Source of the DNA: Basidiobolus meristosporus CBS 931.73
Taxonomy: Eukaryota > Basidiobolomycota > Basidiobolomycetes > Basidiobolales > Basidiobolaceae
Assembly: GCA_002104905.1 (NCBI GenBank)
Contig: MCFE01000802.1
Location: 1 to 34,407 of the forward strand
Reading direction: 5' to 3'
Length of the DNA stretch: 34,407 nt
Notes under the pieces: model-generated
Database searches by the model: none
What the model was told of the DNA's origin: nothing
The model's input: the letters and a program-made list of their open reading frames with translations, nothing else
Position numbers and translations under genes: made by a program
Shown here: positions 24,973-34,407 of the stretch, piece after piece
How the letters are laid out: every line of letters starts with the position of its first letter
Numbering within the stretch: position 1 is the first letter of the stretch

Positions 24973-25811
24973 TCATTGCTGACCAACATCGATGTCCGAC
25001 TCATCCAAGGAGAGTATGCTAAATGAATCCCCGTGGAGGTCGTCGTCCGTCATGTTGGATGCGACCTCGTTCCAGCTTGAGAACGAGAGGTCCGAGTTGA
25101 CGGTGCTGACCGAACACGTGGAGACTCTCCTCATGATGGCCGACGGTGGCAACGGGAAATACTCGTCTGATGAGACGGGTTGGAAATCCGAGAAGGTTGG
25201 CGAGGGGCAGGAGGAGCACATTCGGAACTCCTCCTCCCGCTGAGTAGCTATCTGCTGAATCTCCGAATTAATCAAGCTGTCGTGGAATCTATCCATCTCC
25301 ACCTGAGAGTACTTGCCGCAGTCCCGCGACTTCTTCGTCGTCTTTCTGGCCCGGCGCTTCTGGATTTCGTTTTCAATCCTTAGCAGGAAGAGCTTCTCCT
25401 CCTCCAGCAACTGCTTCCGTCGTAGGTTCTCTCGTTGGTGAGTCAGCAGCTGTTTGAACTCTGCCAGGATCTCTTCCTTTCGCGTAAGCAAGAGCTCCAC
25501 TTGTTGCTCCACATTGGATGACTGATGGGTTGGGTGATTAGGACTGCGGGGAACGCTACGCGAGGGCATGTGGGAAGGGCACTTACCATGGGCTTCTTCA
25601 AGGGCTCCAAGGCGGAGTCGTCAAGGCTCTCCTCTAGATACTCGCGACGCCGTCTGTAGTCGAGTTCGTTCAAGTCTTGCCAAAATGCCTCATCCAGGTC
25701 TTCGAACAATATGTTGGGGATGTGAGCAGTGTAGGCTACGATCCCCATGAGAAGCGCACCCACAGTGAATCCGTAGCGAACCATCAAATATACTGGACTC
25801 GACAGGCGCAT
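24973..25811 (-). CDS. Membrane-anchored coiled-coil protein of unknown function
   Basis: Exons 25811-25587 and 25521-24973 (65-nt intron) give 257 residues. A nearer acceptor (GCAG, ending at 25549) breaks phase; the CATCAG acceptor at 25522 keeps it. Residues about 7-34 form one hydrophobic segment with a single Arg, consistent with an N-terminal signal-anchor. An acidic-to-basic region follows, with DLDEAFWQDL and a YRRRREY patch. About residues 77-150 are rich in Glu, Leu, Lys, Gln and Arg in a coiled-coil pattern, including a KRRARKTTKK cluster. The last 80 residues are Ser/Pro/Asp-rich and acidic, and probably disordered and phosphorylated. I do not recognise the family. The layout suits an organelle tether or adaptor, but that is inference only. 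Confidence 0.75.
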
Positions 25812-25939
25812 ATCCTGGTGGTTGGGATGATATGTACGCGCTCTAAACTACTGTACAGGGGAATTTTGACGGAAGGAATGGTATTCAAGTCGAAGGGTGA
25901 GTGAATCAGGTAGAGCGGAGGATCTGAGGATGGCTCTGC

Positions 25940-25945
25940 TTTATA
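25940..25945 (-). promoter_or_regulatory. TATA box of the coiled-coil gene
   Basis: On the minus strand this reads TATAAA, 128 nt before the ATG at 25811. It is consistent with the other TATA boxes in the window. Confidence 0.45.
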
Positions 25946-26860
25946 CTCAGATGTGACGATAAGCTTTTCTATCATCACCCCGGGAAATGACACCATCCAC
26001 TTAAATTTGTGTGCTCCCTCGAAAATCATTTGCGGCTATCCAGTTCATCAAACCAAGCGCTTGAACTCATGCCTTAAGAGTCATGTGAAGAGGCGATTTG
26101 GGGGACACCTGGCAGACCAGATTCGTGTTCAGCATGTTTTCCTGGCCAGCCCGGTCCACAGAAATCATCGCGATTCTCGAGCAGAGGGAAATCCCTACCA
26201 CCTCATGGGTAGGCCAGCCACCACAGAGCAGCACAAATCCATGAAATATCCAGTGGGCGAGTCAGGGGAGCCAATAGGCGCTCGCTGGAGGGCTCGGAAT
26301 CCAACTGCAAACCTCCACCTCTGTCGCCAAATCACATTCCTTGTGCTTCTCAAGGAAGCGGATTCCAAACTGTCGATCCGACAAATGGAATTTCCCCATC
26401 GGTCCAGAGCTCGCATGCGAGGCATTCATTAAAACGAGTAGCATTGGGATCATGCCGGCCATTCGCGCCGTCTGCACGATCCTCAAGAGCAAGAAAAGTC
26501 TGGTTTGCCGCGAGCCGTGTTTGCAGAGAATTTGTCACTCGAAAAAGGAGGATTGATCATCTGACGGAATCGGGCTCGGCGATTCGTCATTGCTGTAGTC
26601 ATTTGCTCTAAATACCTCATATCAACAGCCATATTTGGGGTGACCCTGATGTCCCAAATGGTTCATCATGACTGCATATCTAATTAAGCTTCGCTTCATG
26701 ATGGGCCGTTTGTGATGGCTACGCTGATTGCATGTCCAGGGATGGCTTCTGTAGGACTGCTGTCGCGCTGGTCGGCGTCACCGTCTCTCGTCTTGCCAAA
26801 CACAGTCAAGTATCTCCGATGGCCAGCCATCAGATCGGGTCTTGTCTGATTCGAGACTTA
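25946..26860. other. Gene-poor region
   Basis: About 0.9 kb with several overlapping short frames on both strands. One minus-strand frame (26262-26492) has a hydrophobic start but no supporting signals. Nothing else is recognisable. Confidence 0.4.
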
Positions 26861-27420
26861 CTTGGTAAGAAGCTGCGTCTCCTGTGGTCTTATCTGTGAT
26901 GCGACTTGTGTACATGCTGGAGAGCAGCTGGCGAATCCGCTCCCCACCAGGCCAAGTGTGACCGGTGTCGGAGTTGCTGAATGGGTGCCATCCGCTCACC
27001 ATCCACGGCCATTGGCTGACCTGCGCAAGCAAGTCTAGGTCCGCGCATATTGATAGGCCTCCAGGAGCCCACTGGCTGTCCAATGAAGCTGAGGGGGACT
27101 GCTTAAAATGGTATCACGTCAGTTGAACCTTGAAGCAGGTAATGGGCCCGCTAATTTGTGGTACAAATAGCGTAATAGAGCTTAGCGCAGTGCTTCCACC
27201 GAATCTGGCCAAATCAGGAGAGCTGTCGATTTGTCTGACAAATGGGAGTGGACCAGCAATATACGGCACCACGTAAATGGCGAATCCCCAAATCCAGCCG
27301 TAGCACTGTAGGAAGCTTCGATGCTGAGGAACCAGGGATTCCAGGAGATCCTTCAATGGAAGGCGATTCCTGATTGTCAGGTTCCTTGACGGTTTCTGCT
27401 TTGAGGATTGGGGAGATCAT
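26861..27420 (-). other. Exon-like stretch, unresolved gene or relic
   Basis: On the minus strand, 27356-27114 holds a frame with two hydrophobic segments resembling membrane spans, and 27083 onward holds an open frame of about 70 codons that runs into a strong GTAAGT donor near 26865. A CAG acceptor near 26758 would continue in phase for nine codons to a stop. The two parts can be joined in frame only by a 30-nt intron (27092-27121), which is too short to be likely. Competing open frames exist over the same bases. It could be a poorly expressed membrane protein gene or a decayed copy of one. Confidence 0.2.
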
Positions 27421-29759
27421 CGACGGGACAAATGGGTAAATGCAGTCACTTTTGATGGCACATACCCAGGCTGCGTGGCTGGCGTCTACCGTTGATTGCC
27501 CTGGATTGGGAATCCCGTTTATCATTCATTTCCAAATCCGATAAACTAGTCTCGAGCCGAGCAATCCCACTCCGCCACCAAGCGCAAGCAAACAAAATGG
27601 AACTGGATTTCGCAAAGGGGAATTCGAATCCCGAAAATCCCCCTGTGTCCCTGGGAGCATCTGGGCCTTGGGACGTTCTTGCTTTCCGAAACTTATCTGC
27701 TATCACGCTCGTGAGGCCCACCTCGCTGCGGCTCAATTGATTTTAGGGTACATTGTGTACATGCCCAGCGAGCGAATAGAAGCCTGATTTCCCGAGATTC
27801 CCATCCCCCTGAAATCACCTACGTGACATGGCGGATTTTGCGTGGAGCCCCCATGATGATAGATATGCTTGAATATTTGCTTCGGATTCGCGTGATCCAT
27901 TTCTACTATGTTCTGAGGTATGCTCATGCCAACGGATCCTCTTGCTTCAATGTCTGGAGCGGGTCCTACCAAAGGCACCCGGGACCAGCCAGAACACACT
28001 GCGCCTTGGAAAACCCGTTGGTCATGGTGCGTTTCCGCAAACGATGGCTATCCCTAGTGGATGAATCCGGTAACTAGCATACATTGCCAGTTCCGCTAAC
28101 TCCCCTTCAGGAACAAGTGGTGTGCTACTCTTAGGTAGGGGTTTAGTGAGTTATTCTCCAACGAACGGTCTAGCTACTGTGCTGCAAGTCAAGTGCTGAG
28201 GGAAGTCTGGTTTCCTTCGTCCGGGTACGTTCCATAATCGTAAGATGCAAGGATTTCCGGGCGCTTTCCTAGGAAGGGTGGGATCGAGTTCAGAGCGCGT
28301 TGCCGCTTGCACATATTTGTGTACATGAGATGATCAGTTCTTGTCTCCTTAATGAACACCTGGTTGTTATGGCCTAGAAGACTCGCCAGACAGCATGTAC
28401 GATCGAATGGGATGCTAATCAAGCTATAACTACAAACCAAGCTACGTTTGGCAGCAGATATTTGGTATCATTATGTTGTGGGTCACTCGTTCTCTCAATC
28501 AGATTTGTATCTGGAGTGCATAATATGGGAATTAAACTTATTTCGGTAGTCCGACCAGCTCCGTAATTCTTACCTGAAGGGAATCGTCCAGGTGTAGGTT
28601 TGTCGCCATTCAGGAAGCTGGTCCCTCTATATCGTTGGTCCACAACAGACTTCATTTCGCAATGGGCAGCACATTACAGTATACACGGCACACTCTTGAA
28701 GCCCCTGGATACCGGGCCAGGCTATGCGCGAAATCCAGATAAGGGTTTTGACATCGGTCATGGGAGCCTCTGCATTAGTTAGGCATGATGGTCCTGCCAG
28801 ATATATGCGACCTGCCCCGCTTTACATGTTACCACCAGTAACTCTCAAGGCTATCTGGGTACCAATTAATTTGCATCGCAGTTAATGCTACCGCATTATG
28901 GGGATCATATAGCTGGGAATGCTCGGGTTTGCGCCTGAATGAAATCGTTGTCAATCTTCTACCTTGTATCGCCTTCCGGCCATGGTGTTGCTGATTCAGT
29001 AGCACCAGTGTCTTATCATGCACAGTCCCATTCCATCGATTGCACTGGATAAATTCCGTCAGAACCTTGACAGTGGCTAAGGTTGTTGTAATCTGCTATT
29101 CAACAACATCGTTGTTTTTCTGGTTTCCAACGAAGGTGCCATGGTGAATGCCTTTCGTACCCGTGTACCAGTACGCACGGCATCGTCGGTTAAATTTGTC
29201 ACGGTCCACAGTAATCCCCAAATCTCCTATCCATGCTTAGCAGCCTATTAGTATTGCTCGCCTCAACGGTGCGGTCATGAGTTGTGAATTTCAAGAAACA
29301 TCAGTATTTGGATGTTGGACTTAGGCATAAATAGCTAGATGCCCACCCAACTAGAGTTCCTCCCTCTGAACTGAACCAATGTTTCTCATTTCCCCATGAT
29401 TACGCCAACCATAAGGGATTACATTGACAGAAGCCTGAGATTTGGGGCGCATAAGACAGAGCCCTGGTCACCGTCTACCTCAAGAGTGGGTCACTGAGGG
29501 GATGCGCGGCTTTTATTCAACCTGATTTGGAAGATCTTAGCTGCCCATTGTTCAGCTATGATACCAGTTACTAGCATGGTGTCCTTTTGGTTATACAAAT
29601 TCATCGATTGAGCCCTGGGGACATAGGCGGGTGAGAACAGCTTCTATAAGTTGACAGAATTTTACTGAGACTTGGGTTGACTATTCGGACATCAAATAAA
29701 TTTGCTTCCTACCTGCCAAGAGGTCCCTTACTTTGCGCATAACTTCCGGAGTCCTTTTG
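27421..29759. other. Gene-poor region
   Basis: About 2.3 kb without a supported gene. It includes two copies of an 11-base word (27753, 28317) that also occurs at 26906. A hairpin-capable stretch lies near 29084-29120. CpG dinucleotides are present up to about 29750 and then vanish, marking a change of sequence origin. Confidence 0.45.
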
Positions 29760-30950
29760 CAAAACATTCTTATCTGTACTATTGCAAAGTTCACTCAAAA
29801 GAGTAAAACATCAGCTTTGGCTTGGTCAGTTGATTAGTGGGAAACTAGCCTCTTCTCAAAATATTCAATACTTGCAGGCTCAGATCTATCAACAATCCAA
29901 ACTATTCATTAAATTTTCTTAATGCCAAAGATATTGGTGTCTCAATGTGCCCATCTGTGCTAAGTTTTCTCCAACTCTTCCCAGCTGTCCTCCATATACC
30001 AACTCATCATATCCATGACAGACTTGAAGGTAATATTCTTGATGAGATTAGAATATTTCTTCCTATCCTCCCACATATCTGCCTCATAGGAAGCTCCCAA
30101 AAGGTGAAGTAAGGTCCAATGTTCTCTACACAACAAGCAAGATGGAGTAGAGAATGAATGTAGTAGTGGCAGAGATCTATGCAGTCAGCTTTATGCTTGT
30201 AGTATAGTGGCTCAAATCCCATCTGAAACCCCTTGCATAAAAGCTGTAGATGTGCTAAGTTAGCATTAGTGATCTGCTTCTGGACAAATATTGCTACAAT
30301 GGCAACATATAACTCCCAATGCTATTGGCATACTCTGGGTAGAAATCACTTTAAAAGGCCACCTGAATAAATACATATTCAGTGCATCCAGTCCTTGCAT
30401 TTGTATTGTTGCATATGTTTATGAATACTAATTGAGGTTTGAGAGAAGTGTTCTAGGAAACAGATACTTGGTAATATCTTGCCAGTTGTTTTGAGTATCT
30501 CTGATATCCAAAAGGGCTCATTTAGCATGAGATGCCTCATGTGCAACTTGGTCATTAGTTTTAAGATATTGTTGAAGTACAGATGCATTACTCCTGGTGT
30601 AAAGCTTTTGCTCCTACAGATTCCATCCATCTCAAGTGTCTCAGCATTTAGATTAAATTCATATTCTTGCCAAAAGCATACAAAAATCATCCAGTAATAA
30701 ATGCAAGTAGCTATCCAGGTTTGACAAAATAGGCCCAGATATCAGTGAGACTACCATTGGATTTCTGTTGTGATACAGTAACATTGGAGGCAGACTCACT
30801 TTGATGATAAATTGTGGGCAGCAGGATTTGAAGGTAGAGTACTTGTTTAATGAGAAACTTGTAAAAATTTGTATTTCCACCTAAATATTCACCTAACTTA
30901 GTCACTTAGATCATCACCTTCAAATCCTAGAGAATACTGACCAAGTTCCT
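29760..30950 (-). pseudogene. Decayed DNA-transposon transposase relic (TNP2/Plavaka-like)
   Basis: On the minus strand, broken frames read in order: 30880-30659 with LPPMLLYHNRNP, a SGP step and LDSYLHLLLDDF, resembling the 'LPP..r..p.N....GiIPGP...l..yL.pLvdel' block of fungal TNP2/Plavaka transposases; 30690-30379, less clear; then 30222-30007 with IHSLLHLACCVENIGP and WELPMRQICGRI, resembling the downstream 'HxLLHi...I...GPvw..W.fpmErfCG' block. Stops and frameshifts separate the pieces and no start or terminal repeats are seen. The stretch has no CpG at all from 29761 to 30950. Its upstream (N-terminal) part would lie beyond the copia element that begins at 30951. The family call rests on remembered motif patterns and is tentative. 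Confidence 0.45.
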
Positions 30951-31205
30951 TGTTGGGATTTACTTAGAATATTTTCACCAAAATACCAGGTACCCAGAAC
31001 ATGAAAATTTGATAAGTTGTCCAAACAGCCCCAAACTTTGCACACATGTTCTTGGGACCTTCCTTAACCCATTCTATGTGTTTGTAATGCCAAGACCAGG
31101 TAAAAGTATAAATACTACTTTTACATTCAATAAATCATTAAGTGAAAACCACATAATCTACTTGTTCTCCAAATCACTTCCAATATCTCCAAGACTCTCA
31201 CAACA
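30951..31205 (+). repeat. 5' LTR of the copia element
   Basis: It begins TGTTG and ends CAACA, a perfect 5-bp terminal inverted repeat with the canonical TG..CA ends. It holds a TATA box (31107-31114) and an AATAAA (31129-31134), and is followed directly by the primer binding site. The partner LTR is not in the window, so the left edge rests on the TG..CA ends and the composition. Confidence 0.8.
31107..31114 (+). promoter_or_regulatory. LTR promoter TATA box (TATAAATA)
   Basis: A good TATA match in the last 100 bases of the LTR, followed within about 15 bases by AATAAA. This implies a short U3-R-U5 arrangement. Confidence 0.6.
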
Positions 31206-31217
31206 GGTTATGAGCCC
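31206..31217 (+). other. Primer binding site matching the initiator tRNA-Met anticodon arm
   Basis: The 12 bases GGTTATGAGCCC directly follow the LTR. They are complementary to the anticodon arm of fungal initiator tRNA-Met (GGGCTCATAACC), as in Drosophila copia, where a 5' half-tRNA primes. They are not complementary to the tRNA 3' end used by most plant elements. Confidence 0.75.
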
Positions 31218-34200
31218 CAAGCTGTCACTCTCTGCAATGTCTACTACTGCTATTACTGGAATTTTTCCCTCTGCTGAAAAGTTGGATGGATCTAACTACC
31301 AAGTGTGGAAGGTGAAGATGAAGATGCTGCTACAAGAAAGTGGCCTTTGGGATATTGTCATGGGAGAAGAATGCCCTCCTAAAAACGTGGGAGAGGAAGC
31401 CTTAAAGTACCAGAAGAAAGAACAAAGTGCCTTTAACTGCATTTGCCTTAATGTTAAAGACAAATTGCTAATTCAATGCTCAAGAGCAAAAACGGCAAAG
31501 AATGCCTGGAAAGCATTAGAAGACACCTACCAGTCATGTTCAGCTGCCAAGAAAATGTATCTGAGACAAAAATTCTTTACTACAAAGATGCTGCCATGAG
31601 AAGAAATGAAAAATCTAATTAACAGAATTACCCTGCTGGTAGATGAGATGGAATCTGTGGGCATACCAACTACTGATGAGGATGTGATAGTTACCATCCT
31701 GAATAGCCTGACAGACAAGTTTCAGGGCCTTGTATCAGCCCTAGAGTCCAGAACTGAAGATTTGACCTTAAATTATGTATATGGAAGGCTCCTGGATGAA
31801 GAATTAAGAAAATCAAGCGCCAATAAGAAGGAAGAAGAAAAAGCTTTAATAAGCAATGATAACCAACAAAGGAGGTGCCCAAGACCCTACAAAGGCAACA
31901 GCAACCTGTTTTGTAACTACTGGAAAAGGAAAGGACACACATCAGACCGGTGTCTCAAAAAGAAAGATAATCAGCAAAAGAAGCCTGAATATGGAAATGC
32001 TGCAACAACTGAAGATAGACTATTCATATCTGCACTAAATATGACCACAAACAAGGATTCTCAGATGTGGTATATTGACTCTGGAGCATCTCAACACTTT
32101 ACACACCAAAAAGAACTTTTTACCCAATATCAAGAAATCCCAATTAAGAAGGTTTTCATGGGTGATGGTAGAACACTTGATGCAGTGGGAGAAGGAACTA
32201 TCCAAGTAAACCTTAGAAGCAGTGAAGGAAGCCATACACTGACCTTTAAAGAAGTACTCTATGTACCAGAAATAGCCAAGAACCTACTCTCTGTAAGCAA
32301 GGCCACAGCAGAAGGACTCAGTTTCAGTTTTGACAATTCTGGATGCAGGATCACTGATCAAAATGGTGCCCATATTGCTTTGGGCAGCAGAGATCAAAAT
32401 CTATACAAGTTGACTTATATTCCATCATATCTGGAAGCCAATATAAGTAACTTAAATGAAGAAACACCAATGCTTTGGCACAGGAGATTTGGGCACATCA
32501 ATTTTGATTATTTGTGTAAAATGATCAAAGATCAGCTAATTTCTGGAGTGAAAATTGATCCCCCAGCTAATTTGGAGCACTGTGAAGCCTGCATATATGG
32601 GAAACAAGCCAGACAACCGTTCAAGAGCTCTGGGTTAATCAAAACTAAGAAAAAATTAGATCTAATTCACTCAGATCTGTGTGGACCTATGCAAAATTTA
32701 TCCTTAGGCGGGATGAAGTATTTAATCACTTTTATTGATGATTATACAAGATACACATGGGTCTACTTCATGGAGAGAAAGGAAGAAGCTCTGTCTAAGT
32801 TCAGGGAGTTTAAAGCCATAATGGAGAGAGAAACTGGTGAAAAAATCAAGAAAATACGCTCTGACAATGGTGGAGAATATACCTCAAAACTCTTCATCCA
32901 CTTCTGCAAAATTCATGGGATAAAGCAAGAGACTACTGTACCATACTCCCCACAGCATAATGGAGTAGCAGAACAAGCTAACAGATCAATAATTGATATG
33001 GCAAGATCTATGATCCATGATCAAAAATTATCCTATGATTTTTGGGCAGAATCAGTTGCCACTGCTGTATACCTTAAAAATAGGAGTTATAACAGAATAC
33101 TTCGTGATTCTACTCCATTTGAAGCATGGTATGGATACAGACCAAGTGCAGAACATCTAAGAATATTTGGGTGTACAGCATATGCCAAAAAACTGGCCAG
33201 AAATCAGTCAAAATTTGAGCCAAAAAGTGTAAAATGCATATTTTTGGGCTACTGCAATGAGAGTAAGGCATACAGACTCTACAATACCAAAGCAAAGAAG
33301 CTGATCAAGTCCAGGGATGTGTTGTTTGATGAAAATTCAAAATTTTCACAAAAAATGACATCAGATGATGACAAAAATTTGATCTCAAGTCCACCAATTG
33401 TCAGGATTGAATCAGAGCAAAACAATGAAAATTTTTTCACTCCAGAGGACTCTACAACTGTGGTTCAGCCAGAATCAGTGCCCAGGAATATCCCAGAAGT
33501 GATCATTCCAGTATCAAATGCCCGGAGATCAAATCGGACAAGAAATAGCCCAAATCACTATATTAATGAGGGTACAAACTTAGCCTATGCCTATTCAGTC
33601 CATATTGATGAACCCCAGACTGTAAAAGAGGCCCTAAATAGCCCTCAGACAACGTTTTGGAGATCTGCAATGACTGAGGAATATCAGGCACTGATGGAAA
33701 ATCAAACTTGGGACTTAGTCAAATTACCAATCAACCAAAAATCAATTGGATGCAGATGGGTCTTCAAGACAAAATACAAGGCTGATGGTACAATTGAAAG
33801 ATACAAAGCAAGACTTGTAGCCAAAGGATACTCTCAAACAAAAGGACTTGACTATACTGAGACCTTTGCACTGTTAGCCAAGTTTAATTCCATCAGACTA
33901 ATATTGGCTAATGCAGCCAAATATAAGTTTTTATTCATCAAATGGATGTAAAAACTGCATTTTTGAATGAAGAACTTGATGAGGACGTGTATATGGACCA
34001 GCCTGATGGGTTTGCTGACCAAGATAACCCCCATTTGGTCTGCAAGCTTAAAAAGTCACTATATGGTCTCAAACAATCACCAAGAGCCTGGAATTGCAAG
34101 ATAGATTCTTATTTGGAATCTTTGAGTTTCAAAAGGAGTAATGCTGACTATAGTATATACTATAAGCCAGATAGAGCAAATCCAGTTCTATTAGCTCTAT

Positions 34201-34407
34201 ATGTGGATGATCTTATTATAGCCGCCAATAACCTAGAAACATTGGAAGAGACTAAATCCAGCCTATCTAAGGAGTTCAAGATGTCCGATCTAGGAGAACT
34301 TAGTTACTACTTAGGGATTAAGTTCTCCATAGACAGAAGTACCAGACTATTACCCTAAGCCAGTCCAAGTATATTCAAGATATACTAAAGAAGTACAAAA
34401 TGGAAGA
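31210..34407 (+). pseudogene. Broken copia gag-pol polyprotein gene
   Basis: Two in-frame ATGs are possible: 31210, inside the primer site, and 31237. Domains in order: copia gag (LDGSNYQVWKVKMK onward), CCHC-like zinc knuckle near 31907-31955, aspartic protease with IDSGAS near 32071, gag-pre-integrase HRRFGH region near 32480, integrase with Asp in HSDLCGP, Asp in RSDNGGEY and Glu in VAEQANRS, then reverse transcriptase with MDVKTAFLN and the catalytic YVDD. Breaks: TGA at 31597-31599 in gag; a one-base loss in the T run at 33928-33932, shifting into the reverse transcriptase; a second one-base loss near 34341-34346. All active-site residues outside the breaks look intact, so inactivation seems fairly recent, or part of it may be sequencing indels. 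The gene runs off the right edge of the window. Confidence 0.9.

Larger units (their letters stand above)
30951..34407 (+). mobile_element. Ty1/copia LTR retrotransposon, 3' part outside the window
   Basis: The element starts with a 255-bp 5' LTR, followed at once by a primer site and a gag-pol reading frame in the copia order: gag, protease, integrase, reverse transcriptase. The window ends within the reverse transcriptase region, so RNase H, the polypurine tract and the 3' LTR are unseen. If the insertion made a 5-bp target duplication, the left copy is TTCCT at 30946-30950. The coding frame has one stop and two single-base deletions, so this copy is not autonomous. CpG is strongly depleted through its whole length. 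Confidence 0.93.

Noticed and set aside
26262-26492. 76-residue minus-strand frame with a hydrophobic start, possible secreted peptide
   Set aside because: It overlaps several equally open frames and has no TATA box, splice structure or Cys pattern to support it.
29084-29120. Small hairpin followed by T run, possible Pol III terminator or ncRNA
   Set aside because: The stem is only six to seven pairs and no promoter boxes or RNA family pattern are seen upstream.

Overview
The window reads as nuclear DNA of a filamentous or early-diverging fungus. Genes carry many short introns (45-130 nt) with GT..AG ends, there are no operons, and the gene set (secreted GH31 glucosidase, mitochondrial SSADH, MutL paralogue, eukaryotic TGT, Ty1/copia element) is fungal-like. 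CpG dinucleotides are stripped from the transposon part but normal elsewhere. That fits CpG methylation and deamination rather than CpA-directed RIP and weakly favours a lineage outside the Pezizomycotina. The species cannot be fixed from sequence reading alone.

Layout. 126-2155 (+): five-exon CAMK-type protein kinase. 3531-6157 (+): secreted GH31 alpha-glucosidase. 6838-8539 (+): succinate-semialdehyde dehydrogenase with a mitochondrial-type leader. 8540-11697: gene-poor, with one doubtful small membrane or secreted protein gene. 11698-12390 (+): acidic, helical orphan. 13207-17052 (-): 1235-residue protein with a PH-like region, tectonin propeller repeats, a class 3 lipase domain and a PLAT-like C-terminus; this is the most unusual gene here. 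18193-21808 (+): 13-exon MutL homologue of the human PMS1/yeast Mlh2 type. 22225-23724 (-): queuine tRNA-ribosyltransferase catalytic subunit, convergent with the MutL gene and containing a 12-nt exon. 24973-25811 (-): orphan membrane-anchored coiled-coil protein. 25812-29750: mostly empty, with one unresolved exon-like stretch. 29760-30950: CpG-free relic that looks like a TNP2/Plavaka-type transposase on the minus strand. 30951 to the window end: a Ty1/copia retrotransposon inserted beside or into that relic, with a complete 5' LTR, a half-tRNA-Met type primer site, one in-frame stop and two single-base deletions.

The genes do not form a pathway. They are independent housekeeping and metabolic genes, each with its own promoter. 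Several have a TATA box about 120-140 nt before the start codon and an AATAAA signal after the stop. The exon structures given here were worked out by hand from splice-site consensus and reading-phase continuity; in every gene called with confidence the spliced length is an exact multiple of three.
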